DNA from: Betaproteobacteria bacterium
GTDB lineage: Bacteria > Pseudomonadota > Gammaproteobacteria > Burkholderiales > SG8-41
DNA: 64,000 nt
NCBI GenBank assembly: GCA_016192825.1
Contig: JACPTK010000123.1
Coordinates: 124,001-188,000 of the forward strand
Direction: 5' to 3'
The notes beneath the pieces are model-generated. The model made no database searches, had not been told where the DNA came from, and saw only the letters and a program-made list of their open reading frames with translations. Below are positions 35,749 through 44,300 of this stretch, piece by piece (the first letter of the stretch is position 1; every line of letters begins with the position of its first letter). The position numbers were made by a program, and so were the translations under genes.

Positions 35749-36954
35749 ATGAGCCACTCCCTGCTCGCGGGCGTCGAAATGGCGCCGCGCGACCCGATTC
35801 TGGGTGTCACCGAAGCCTTCAACGCGGACACCCATCCCAACAAGGTCAATCTGGGCGTCGGCGTCTATTACGACGACAACGGCAAGGTGCCCGTCCTCGA
35901 GTGCGTCCGGCGCGCCGAGCAGAAGCTCGCCGAGACACCGCTACCGCGGAACTATTTGCCGATCGACGGCATCCCGGCCTATGACCGGGCGGTGCAGGAG
36001 CTGCTGTTCGGGAAGGACAGCCCGGCCCTGCGCGATCGAAGGATCGTGACGGTCCAGACCCTCGGCGGCACCGGGGGGCTGAAGGTCGGCGCCGACCTGC
36101 TGCACCGGCTGAACGGCAAGGCCCCGCTCTGGATCAGCGACCCGAGCTGGGAAAACCACCAGGCGCTCTTCGACTACGCCGGGTTCAAGGTCCAAGCCTA
36201 CCCGTATTACGACGCCGCAACCCACGGCGTGAAGTTCGACGCCATGATCGGCGCCCTGAAGAAGCTGCCCGCGGGGGCCATCGCGATCCTGCATGCCTGC
36301 TGCCACAACCCGACCGGCGTGGACCTGTCGCCCGAGCAATGGCAAGGGGTCATCGAGGTCGTCAACGCGCGCGGCATCGTGCCGTTTCTCGACATCGCCT
36401 ACCAGGGCTTCGCCGAAGGCCTCGACGCCGATGCCGCGGTGGTGCGCCGCTTCGCGCAGTCCTGCCCGGTCGTGCTCGTGTCGAGCTCGTTCTCGAAATC
36501 CCTGTCCCTCTACGGGGAACGGGTGGGCGCGTTCTCGCTCGTCGCCGAAACCGCGGATGAGGCAGCGCGCGTGTTGAGCCAGTTGAAGCGCGTGATCCGC
36601 ACCAATTACTCCAACCCCCCGACGCACGGCGGACAGGCGGTGACGACGGTATTGACCACGCCGGAGCTGCGCGCGCTTTGGGAAAAGGAGCTGGGCGGCA
36701 TGCGCGAGCGCATCAAGACGATGCGCCGCCAGCTGGTCGAGAGCATCCGCGCGGCCCGCTCGGACTTCGACTTCAGCTTCGTGGTGCGCCAGCGCGGGCT
36801 GTTTTCCTACTCCGGCCTCAACAAGGACCAGGTGCGGCGCCTGCGCGAGGAATATTCGCTCTACGCCATCGACAGCGGCCGCATCTGCGTCGCCGCGCTC
36901 AATTCGCGCAACGTGGACTACGTGGCCCGCGCGATCGCCAGCGTGCTGGTATGA
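35749..36954 (+). CDS. tyrB: Aromatic amino acid aminotransferase (class I PLP)
   Basis: A 401-residue class Ia aminotransferase: NLGVGVYYDDNGKVPVLECV, TLGGTGGLKVGADLL, ISDPSWENH, HACCHNPTGVDLS and the Schiff-base Lys250 in SSFSKSLSLYGERVG, followed by the phosphate-binding Arg of RTNYSNPP. It transfers amino groups between aspartate, tyrosine or phenylalanine and 2-oxoglutarate; AspC-type specificity cannot be excluded. Convergent with the AsmA gene, sharing a hairpin that covers both stops. Confidence 0.9.
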   Translation: MSHSLLAGVEMAPRDPILGVTEAFNADTHPNKVNLGVGVYYDDNGKVPVLECVRRAEQKLAETPLPRNYLPIDGIPAYDRAVQELLFGKDSPALRDRRIVTVQTLGGTGGLKVGADLLHRLNGKAPLWISDPSWENHQALFDYAGFKVQAYPYYDAATHGVKFDAMIGALKKLPAGAIAILHACCHNPTGVDLSPEQWQGVIEVVNARGIVPFLDIAYQGFAEGLDADAAVVRRFAQSCPVVLVSSSFSKSLSLYGERVGAFSLVAETADEAARVLSQLKRVIRTNYSNPPTHGGQAVTTVLTTPELRALWEKELGGMRERIKTMRRQLVESIRAARSDFDFSFVVRQRGLFSYSGLNKDQVRRLREEYSLYAIDSGRICVAALNSRNVDYVARAIASVLV

Positions 36955-36985
36955 AATCCGTGCGGTGACGTCGCGCGGATTTCAT
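36951..36985. terminator. Bidirectional intrinsic terminator overlapping two stop codons
   Basis: ATGAAATCCGTGCG pairs with CGCGCGGATTTCAT (14-bp stem with one G-T pair, loop GTGACGT), followed by a T-rich run on the + strand. The TGA of the aminotransferase (36952-36954) and of the AsmA gene (36984-36982) both lie in the stem. Confidence 0.7.
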
Positions 36986-38343
36986 TTCTTCTCTTCTTCC
37001 TTCTTCCCGAACAGACCCTCGGTCCACTGCCCGATCTTGGCGCCGACCGAGGTGCCGAGTCCCGGTCCAAGAATCGCCGTGCCGGCGGCCGCGCCCGCCA
37101 GGGTCCCGGTGGTTGGATACAGCAGCGGGCTCTGCACGGTGCCGGCGACGTTCAACGGGACGCTGGCTGCGCTCACGCTTCCGGCCTTCACGTTGGCGTT
37201 GATGCGGCCCGTGAGCTCCTGCTTGGGCGAGATCGTGACGTTGCCGTCGGCGGCGAGCGCGCCGGAGACGACGTCGAGCTTGGTGAAGCGCGAGGTGCCC
37301 CGGTCGTGGACCAGGTGGCCCGTCAGCTTGTCAAAGCGGGTCTCGCCCCCGGTCGGCTCGTTCTTCCTGAGCAGGGACGTCGCCGCCTTCTTGACGTCCA
37401 CGCCATAGACCACGCCGTTCCGCACATCGAAGGGCGTTTCCAGCCGCAACGCGTTTGCGAGTTGACCGGCGTCGCGCGCGCTCGCCGAGAACACCGGCTT
37501 CGCGTTGAGCCTGCCGCTCACCCGCGCGTCCCTGGAAAACAGCGGCACCAGGTTCTTGAGCTCGACCTGGTTCACGTCGAAGCTGCCCTTCACCTGCACC
37601 CCCTTCTGCCACGCGGCGCTGGCCTTGCCCGCAACCGTCCCGCCGTAGAGCCTGGCGCGCACCTGATCGAGCGCGGCATCCTTCAGCGTCGCCACGCCCT
37701 TGACCGTCAGCTCGTCGAAGTGGATCGGCGGTCCCACGGGAAGCGTCCAGCCCTTTGCCACGGCATCGATCAGGTAGTTCGACTTGTCGGGCTTGATGAA
37801 CGCCTTGAGCTTGCCGTCCTGGGTTTCGATCGAGGCGCTCTCGGGATTGCCGTCACTCGTGAGGCTCACCTTGGCGTCGAACGGCCCGAATGTGGCTTTT
37901 TGCAGCTTCACCACCGCGTCATCGAGCCGGATGCTTTCCACGCGCACCGGCGGCGGCCCGGCCGGCTCCTTGGCTTTGCCGGGCGCGGGTTTGGTCCAGG
38001 CCGGAATCTTGTCGATCGCTTTCTGCGTCAGCACGAGCCGCTCGATCTCGATGCTCTTGATGACCTTGGTCGAGCTGAGCAGCGACCACAGATCGGGGGT
38101 CACCGTGACCTTGCCGACCTTGATGTCGTCGGTCTTGCCCACGGTGACGCCGCTCACCGTCACGTGCGGCAGCGGCAGACCGCCGGCACGGAGGCTACCG
38201 ATCTTCACCGGCTCCTTGATCCTCGCCGAAATCTCCTGTTCGATGCGCGGAATGTAGTCGTCCAGGGAAATGAACAGCGGGACGACGGCAAGGATCAGGA
38301 TGATCGTGCCGAGGGCGATGCCAACCCACTTTAACCACTTCAT
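36982..38343 (-). CDS. AsmA family protein
   Basis: A 453-residue envelope protein: N-terminal membrane anchor WVGIALGTIILILAVVPLFI, then the AsmA repeat architecture with VTVSGVTVGKTDDIKVGKVT near the start and the C-terminal AsmA domain (GRLNAKPVFSASARDAGQLA; DGNVTISPKQELTGRINANV). It ends with a glycine/alanine segment (LAGAAAGTAILGPGLGTSVG) and a charged tail. AsmA-like proteins are implicated in moving phospholipid to the outer membrane. Monocistronic; ends in the shared terminator. Confidence 0.82.
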   Translation of the reverse strand: MKWLKWVGIALGTIILILAVVPLFISLDDYIPRIEQEISARIKEPVKIGSLRAGGLPLPHVTVSGVTVGKTDDIKVGKVTVTPDLWSLLSSTKVIKSIEIERLVLTQKAIDKIPAWTKPAPGKAKEPAGPPPVRVESIRLDDAVVKLQKATFGPFDAKVSLTSDGNPESASIETQDGKLKAFIKPDKSNYLIDAVAKGWTLPVGPPIHFDELTVKGVATLKDAALDQVRARLYGGTVAGKASAAWQKGVQVKGSFDVNQVELKNLVPLFSRDARVSGRLNAKPVFSASARDAGQLANALRLETPFDVRNGVVYGVDVKKAATSLLRKNEPTGGETRFDKLTGHLVHDRGTSRFTKLDVVSGALAADGNVTISPKQELTGRINANVKAGSVSAASVPLNVAGTVQSPLLYPTTGTLAGAAAGTAILGPGLGTSVGAKIGQWTEGLFGKKEEEKK

Positions 38344-38447
38344 AAATTTGAAAAATCCGGCGAAAAACGTTGACCCGAAGTGGGCGTATCCATTAATATT
38401 ATGCGCCTTTTCAAGGCGGCAACACTGAGCTTTGGAGGCCGGATTTT

Positions 38448-38743
38448 TCCCCGATAGCTCAGTTGGTAGAGCGACGGACTGTCAAATGGCAGCATCACGG
38501 GGAAACCCGTGAAGGAAAATCGGGTGAACTCAGGGAATGTCCTTCGGGAAGAATCCTGAGCCAAGCCCGCCGAAGGGCAATCAGTAGGCGGGAAGGTGCA
38601 GAGACTAGGGGGTGAGCAGCCCAGGCAATAAGCCCCCATCAGCGCCCGACACCCTAACGGATAATGCCGAGGGTGATGAGATAGTCCAACGCGCAAGCGT
38701 TGTAATCCGCAGGTCGCTGGTTCGAGCCCAGCTCGGGGAGCCA
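38448..38743 (+). tRNA. tRNA-Asn(GUU) gene interrupted by a group I intron
   Basis: Exon 1 is 38448-38482 (acceptor TCCCCGA, D-arm GCTC...GAGC, anticodon stem ACGGA, loop start CTGT). Exon 2 is 38703-38743 (TAATCCGC, variable AGGTC, T-arm GCTGG-TTCGAGC-CCAGC, acceptor TCGGGGA, then GCCA with encoded CCA). Joining them gives a 76-nt tRNA with anticodon loop CTGTTAA, i.e. anticodon GTT (Asn). The intron splits the anticodon between its second and third bases. Read without splicing, the first half would look like an Asp (GTC) loop, which is an artefact. Confidence 0.93.
38483..38702 (+). ncRNA. Group I self-splicing intron in tRNA-Asn
   Basis: 220 nt. P1 forms from exon CTGT and intron GCAG (38489-38492) with the required U-G pair at the splice site. 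P2 is tcacggg-GAAA-cccgtga. The core has GAGCCAAG (P3/P4 region), P7 GACTA (38603-38607) with TAGTC (38682-38686), P8 CACCCT/AGGGTG and P9 CAACGC-GCAA-GCGTTG ending in the terminal G. The core resembles known bacterial tRNA introns such as that of Azoarcus tRNA-Ile (IC3 type). No homing-endonuclease gene is inside. Confidence 0.9.
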
Positions 38744-38748
38744 ACAGC

Positions 38749-38784
38749 AAATCGGCCACGCCGCATGCGTGGCCGATTTCTTTG
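38749..38784 (+). terminator. Intrinsic terminator after tRNA-Asn
   Basis: AAATCGGCCACG and CGTGGCCGATTT form a perfect 12-bp stem with loop CCGCATG, followed by CTTT. It lies six bases after the CCA end. Confidence 0.85.
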
Positions 38785-38930
38785 GATACCGGTGCCAGAC
38801 CGCGCTTGCAGTCCGTGTTGCCGGGCGGCCGGGTAAATGCCCCGCCGCGCCCGCAGCCCCTCATGAGCCGAACCAGGGTCTTCGAAGTGGCCGGTTCGCT
38901 TGCCTTCTGGACAGGCAGGCGTCGCTTTAC

Positions 38931-39977
38931 TTATACCAGTGCGTCAAGCAGAGCCATCGATTGAACCGTGGCGAGGCCCAGCTTGAGCGGCATTGCAGAC
39001 GCCTTCCGGTCGGATTCGGCCAGCTCGCTAGAAGGAAACACGGCCACATCATGCAACCCGACGTCCTTCACAAGCTCGATATCCCTGACGAACAGTATCG
39101 CCGCCGCGGGAAGCGGCGTCGCATCGGGGTGGACCAGATACCACACCCGTTCGAGGCTCGGCACCTGCGCGTCCACGGCGACCAGCGATCCCGCCGAAAC
39201 GAAGGGTTCCGCGACCGCCGTCGGCAGCAGCGCGACGCCCAGCCCGGCGACCGCGCCTTCGGCCACCGCCTCGTCGCTTTCCAGTTCGGCACGTATGCGC
39301 AGGGCGCAATCCACGCGTTTTAGCAGCTCCTCGAGCATGCTGCGCGTTCCGGAACCAGCTGCCGGCACCACGAAGCTCTCGCCCCCGAGTATGGACAGTG
39401 ACACGTCGGCTCGTCCGGCCAGGGAATGCGTCGGGCCGCAGTAGAACCAGAGATATTCCGTTGCCAGCAGATACGCTTTCATGCCGCAGGCAATGTCGGG
39501 CAGCGTCAAGATGAAGAGATGATCTTCATGCGCGGCGAGCCGCTGCCTCAGTTCGGCGCAATTTCCGACATTCAAGCTCGCCTGGACGCCAGGGTGACGC
39601 GCGCAAAACGAAGCGAGCATGCGCGCGGCGAGCTTGCGCGCCCCTGTCAATGCCGCGATGCGCAAGGTATCGGCGTGACCGGCGCGCAGGGCCGCAAGCC
39701 GCGACTCCGTGCGCAACAGCAACTCGATGAGTTCTTCGCATGCCGAGAGCAGCTCGCGCCCGGCAGTCGTGAGATGGAGCTGCCGACCGCGCTGTTCGAA
39801 GAGCTGCAGATCCAGCGTTTCCGCGAGCTTCTTGAGCTGGATTGAAACCGTCGGCTGCGCGAGATGCAGCGCATCGGCTGCCTTGGTCACGCTGCCGTGG
39901 CGGGCGACCGCCTCGAACACCATCAGTTGCGGAAACAATCCGTGCCTGAAGTACCGGCGCAGCGCGGTGCGAGGCAT
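38931..39977 (-). CDS. LysR-family transcriptional regulator (CbbR-like)
   Basis: A 348-residue LTTR: helix-turn-helix LMVFEAVARHGSVTKAADALHLAQPTVS-type N-terminus, the linker helix, and an effector domain (LRIAALTGARKLAARMLASF, GEPFV-like GGESFVVPAAGSGTR). The layout resembles CbbR regulators. ATG at 39977 has GGAGGGG five bases upstream, which decides it against a longer reading to 40133. It diverges from the universal-stress/ATPase operon and is the obvious candidate to control it. Confidence 0.88.
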   Translation of the reverse strand: MPRTALRRYFRHGLFPQLMVFEAVARHGSVTKAADALHLAQPTVSIQLKKLAETLDLQLFEQRGRQLHLTTAGRELLSACEELIELLLRTESRLAALRAGHADTLRIAALTGARKLAARMLASFCARHPGVQASLNVGNCAELRQRLAAHEDHLFILTLPDIACGMKAYLLATEYLWFYCGPTHSLAGRADVSLSILGGESFVVPAAGSGTRSMLEELLKRVDCALRIRAELESDEAVAEGAVAGLGVALLPTAVAEPFVSAGSLVAVDAQVPSLERVWYLVHPDATPLPAAAILFVRDIELVKDVGLHDVAVFPSSELAESDRKASAMPLKLGLATVQSMALLDALV

Positions 39978-40330
39978 CCTGCCCCTCCAATTGACGCTTG
40001 AGTCCGGCGCACCAAGCGCCGGGCCCGAGGTCTCGCTTACAGCTTTGCGCTGCCAGGAAAACCGGAGAGATAGATTCTCTCGAGCTGTCGGCTTTCCCGC
40101 GGAGGAAGCTACTCCCCACCGGGACGCCCACATCGTACTCGAGCCAGCGCGGCATCACAAGGCCGAGTTCATTGCCTTTTGCAATGGATTGGACCGGGAT
40201 AGATCGTCTTGGGCCGCCGCACAATCCATTGCACCGGACAATGGCGCGATCACAAATCGTCATTTTTCATCCCCCCGTCGAAGTCGCACGATGCATCCGA
40301 CGACAAAAGCACGGCGTGGGAATCGAAGTC
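39978..40330. other. 353-nt divergent regulatory region, no gene
   Basis: Separates the LysR gene from the universal-stress operon. An open frame runs through it in phase with the downstream gene but shows no family resemblance and is read as non-coding. It holds the 12-bp inverted repeat listed separately and otherwise nothing recognisable. Confidence 0.5.
40180..40233. promoter_or_regulatory. 12-bp perfect inverted repeat TGCAATGGATTG, candidate operator
   Basis: TGCAATGGATTG (40180-40191) and CAATCCATTGCA (40222-40233) are exact complements 30 bases apart in the divergent region. Centre-to-centre spacing of four helical turns suits a looped or dimer-of-dimers regulator such as the adjacent LysR protein; a transcript hairpin is the alternative. 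Confidence 0.5.
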
Positions 40331-40831
40331 ATGAAGGTACTGCTCCCGATCGATGCGTCGCGGGCTTCGCTCGAGGCCGTGAGGCACGTGTGCGACGTCA
40401 CGCGGCGCGGCACGGAGATCGAAGCCGTGGTGCTCAATGTACAGCCATATTTCAACCGGCACATCGCCCGCTTTTCGAGCAGAGCAGCACGGAACTCGCT
40501 GCGCGCGGCGCGCAGCCGCGCCGCCGTCGCCCAGGCAATCGACGAGCTGGCGCTCGCCCATGTCCCGTTTCGATTGATCGTGGAAGTCGGGCCGCCCGCG
40601 GCTCGCATCGCACAAGTGGCCGCCCGGGAAGCCGTGGACGAGATCGTGATGGGCGTCGGCCGTCACCCCGAGTGGCTGCGCTGGCTCAATCCTTCCATCT
40701 CGCACGGGGTGATGGCGCGAACCGATATCCCGGTGACCGTGCTCAACCGGGGTCACGTGGGCTTGCTTGAGCGCTACGCCGTTCCGGCTGGCGCAGCGGG
40801 CCTCGCCGCCCTGCTCATGGCCGCTGAATGA
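40331..40831 (+). CDS. Universal stress protein (UspA family) with conserved C-terminal tail
   Basis: A 166-residue UspA-fold protein: MKVLLPIDASRASLEAVRHV, a helix-rich middle, VDEIVMGVGRHPEWLRWLNP and MARTDIPVTVLNRG, in place of the usual GxxGxxxxxxGS nucleotide motif. It ends with RYAVPAGAAGLAALLMAAE, a tail also found in the next two gene products. The start at 40331 has only a weak ribosome site. First gene of an operon leading to a P-type ATPase. Confidence 0.8.
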   Translation: MKVLLPIDASRASLEAVRHVCDVTRRGTEIEAVVLNVQPYFNRHIARFSSRAARNSLRAARSRAAVAQAIDELALAHVPFRLIVEVGPPAARIAQVAAREAVDEIVMGVGRHPEWLRWLNPSISHGVMARTDIPVTVLNRGHVGLLERYAVPAGAAGLAALLMAAE

Positions 40832-40875
40832 GCTGCCGCCTGCCTTAACGAGTCCAGCCTGGGAGGACCGCCACC

Positions 40876-41334
40876 TTGCTCAAGCTCCTGATACCCATCG
40901 ACCGTTCCGACGCCTCGAAACTGGCGATCCGACATGTCATCCGTCGCTCGTGGGGAGGCGAAGCTCTGGAGCCGCACCTGCTTCACGTGCTCGCTTCGCG
41001 CGACGAGGACGGCATCGAGATGCTCGAGGCGGCCGGCGAGCTCTTCGAGCGCGGCGGCCTTCCTTTCGTGGCGCACATCCGTTACGGAACTCCGGCCGAG
41101 GAGATCGTGCGATTCGCAGAATCCAATCGCTTCGGCGGCATCGTCATGGCTTCCTCCGGCTTGGGATCCATCACCGAAATGCTGCTGGGATCGGTCGCCG
41201 CCCGGGTGCTGCGCACGAGTCGCGTCCCGGTCGAGATCGTCCCGGCATCGCCTCGCTCGCGGCTGCGCGCCTACGCGGGACCCGCCGGCATCGGCGCAAG
41301 CCTCGGCGCCCTGCTTTACAGCGCTCTCGATTAA
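40876..41334 (+). CDS. Universal stress protein (UspA family)
   Basis: A 152-residue UspA-fold protein: LLIPIDRSDASKLAIRHVIR, HIRYGTPAEEIVRFAES, GGIVMASSGLGSITEMLLGSVAARVLRTSRVPVEIVP (here the G-x2-G-x9-G-S pattern is intact, suggesting ATP binding). It ends with AYAGPAGIGASLGALLYSALD, the shared tail. Start is TTG at 40876, supported by GGGAGG nine bases upstream; no ATG is close. It lies between the first stress gene and the ATPase gene, 25 bases before the latter. Confidence 0.85.
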   Translation: MLKLLIPIDRSDASKLAIRHVIRRSWGGEALEPHLLHVLASRDEDGIEMLEAAGELFERGGLPFVAHIRYGTPAEEIVRFAESNRFGGIVMASSGLGSITEMLLGSVAARVLRTSRVPVEIVPASPRSRLRAYAGPAGIGASLGALLYSALD

Positions 41335-41359
41335 CTAAGCACAAAAGGAAGGACAAACC

Positions 41360-44300
41360 GTGCACTGGCATTCCGCTGAGGTCGAAGCCGTACTCGAAAA
41401 ACTCGCCACGCATCCGGGCCGGGGCCTGAATCGAACGGAAGCCGAGCGCCGGCTTGCCGAGTTCGGCGCAAACGAGCTGGCGAAAAAACGCCGCACCTCG
41501 CCGCTCGGCCTTTTTTTCTCCCAGTTCAAGAACACGCTGGTCATCATTCTCGTCATCGCCACGGTGCTGTCCGCGCTCCTCGGCGAAGTAGTGGATGCGG
41601 CCATTATCGCGGCGATCGTGCTCTTCTGCGCCGCGCTCGGTTTCATCCAGGAGTACCGCGCCGAGCGCGCGCTCGACGCACTGAAGCGGATGCTGGCCCC
41701 CACTGTCCGCATCCTGCGCGACGGCGTCGAACTCTCCCTTCCGTCGCGTGAGCTCGTGGCGGGAGACATCATGCTGCTCGAGGCGGGCGACCGCGTTCCG
41801 GCGGACGGGCGCCTGATCGACGCGCATTCCCTCAAGTGCGACGAGGCCCCGCTCACTGGCGAGTCGTTTCCCGTGGACAAGTCGTGTCGATCCATGCCGG
41901 AAGACACTCCGGCCGCCGATCGCCGGAACATCGTCTTTACCGGCACGACCGTGACCTACGGCCGAGGCAAGGCGGTGGTCGTCGGCACCGGCACCGGCAC
42001 GGAGTTCGGCAAGATCGCCGAGCAGGTGTCGAGCGCGAGGACGGAGCCGACCCCGCTCGAGAAGCGCACGGCGGAGATCGGCCGCTGGCTCGGCCTAATC
42101 GCCCTCGGCGTTTGCGCGGTCGCGATCTCGGTCAGCGTGGCGAGAGCCTGGCTCGGCGGCCAGCTCGATCTCCAGCTTGTCCTGACGATGACGATATTCG
42201 CGATCGCGCTCGCGGTGGCTGCGGTGCCCGAGGCGCTCGCGGCCATCGTGACCGGCGCGCTCGCCGTCGGCATGCACGAGATGGCCAAGCGCAACGCGCT
42301 CGTGCGGCGCATGCCGGCGGTGGAAACGCTCGGCTGCACGACTGTCATCTGCACGGACAAGACCGGAACTCTGACCAAGGGCGAAATGACCGCGCGCCGC
42401 GTGTTCGTCGGTGGGGAAGCCCATGAGGTGAGCGGCGCCGGATACGAGCCCACGGGTAGCTTCTTGCCGCAGCTCGATTTGAATGACGAGGCGATGCGCC
42501 TCTTCCTCATGGGCGGCGTACTCTGCAGCGACGCCGTCCTCGGCAAGGAGGGCGGACGATGGGCGGTCAAGGGCGATCCCACGGAAGGCGCGCTCGTCGT
42601 CCTTGCGCGAAAAGCCGGTCTCGACCCGGAACAGGTGCGGCGCGATGGCCCCAGAACGTCGGAACTGCCGTTCAGCTCGGAGCGCAAGCGCATGACTACG
42701 GTGCACCGCATGCCCGATGGCCGGCTGCTTGCCTTCGTGAAGGGCGCTCCCGAGGTCGTGCTCGAGCGCTGTGCGTACGTCCAGCACGAACAGGCGATGC
42801 ATCCGCTCGACGATGAAGCCCGCGGCCGGATCCTCGCGGCCAACGAAAAAATGGCGACCGATGCGCTGCGCGTGCTCGCGATTGGCTATCGCGAGATCGA
42901 CGGAAGGATGCCGCAGGACGACGATGCGCTCGAGCGTGGGCTGGTGTTTTTGGGCCTCATCGGCATGATGGATCCGCCGCGCGAAGAAGCGAAGCAGGCG
43001 GTGGAGGTATGCCGCCAGGTCCATATCCGACCGATCATGATCACCGGGGACCACAAACTGACCGCCGTCGCCGTCGCGCGAGAGCTTGGCATCCACCGCG
43101 ACGGCGACCGGGTGCTCACGGGCGATGAGCTCGGCCACATGACCGACGGTGAATTCGAGAAGGTCGTCGACCGCGTGAGCGTATACGCGCGCGTCTCGCC
43201 GCTTGACAAGCTCAAGATCGTGCGCGCATGGAAGAACCGCGGCGAAGTGGTCGCGATGACGGGCGATGGCGTAAACGATGCCCCTGCGCTCAAGCACGCC
43301 GACATCGGCATCGCCATGGGCATCACCGGAACCGACGTGGCAAAGGAGGCCGCGGACATGGTGCTTGGCGATGACAACTTCGCGACCATCGTGCGCGCCA
43401 TCGAACGCGGACGCTGGATCTACGACAACATCCGCAAGTACCTGACGTACCTGCTGCGCGCCAACATCACCGAGGTCGTGGTGCTCGGCGGCGTGGTAAT
43501 CGTCGTCGGCCCGGAGCTGCTGCCCCTGCTGCCGGCCGCCATCCTCTACATCAACCTCGCCACCGACGGCCTGCCTGCGCTGGCGCTCGGGCTCTCTCCG
43601 CCCGATCGCGACATCATGCAACGGCCGCCGCGTGACCCGAAGGAGAGCGTCTTCTCGCGCGACGTCCGTGTCCTGGTGCTCCTCGGCGTGCTGATCGAGT
43701 GCCCGATCTTTCTCTGGATCTATTTCGACAACTTCGCCGACATCGAAGCCGCCCGGACGAAGATCTTCCTGTTGTTCGTGTTCGTCGAGCTGATCATTGT
43801 CATGAGCTTCCGCTCTTTGCGCTACAGCCTGTTCGAGGCGCCGCCCCACAAGTGGCTGCTGCTCGCCATAGGCTGGGAGCTTGTGCTGCTCGGGGTGCTG
43901 ATACAGTTCGCGAACGTACGCGAGGCATTCGGCATCACGATGCCGACGTGGCCGGACCTTGCCATGGTCCTCGCCACCAGTGTCTTCGTCCTCGTCGCGA
44001 TCGAGATCACCAAGGCGTGGTTGAGGGTGACGGCGAAGGACGCGGTCAGCGGGCGCCGCCATCCCGCCCTCGCTGGGTCTGTTTTCGTGGGGGCCGCGTC
44101 GGGAATTCCCGGAGGAAAGACCATGCGACGCATCCTTGTCCCCGTGGACGGCTCAGGCAACTCCAAGTCCGCCGTCCGGCAGATCGTGAGGGAATTCGCC
44201 AGCGATCCGGCAATGGAGATTCATCTGCTTAACGTGCAGCAGCCATTGAGCTCATACGTCTCGCGCTTTCTGAGCCGGAAGACCATTCGCGACTACCACC

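Noticed and set aside
38448-38520. tRNA-Asp reading: anticodon loop CTGTCAA (GTC) in the first tRNA half
   Set aside because: The bases after CTGT belong to the intron. Only splicing to 38703 restores the anticodon stem and a full tRNA, and the body matches tRNA-Asn.
38483-38702. Homing endonuclease inside the group I intron
   Set aside because: The intron is only 220 nt and no open frame of meaningful length lies within it.
39998-40330. N-terminal extension of the first universal-stress protein by 111 codons
   Set aside because: The extension lacks conservation features and covers a regulatory region with an inverted repeat; the Usp fold begins at MKVLLPID.
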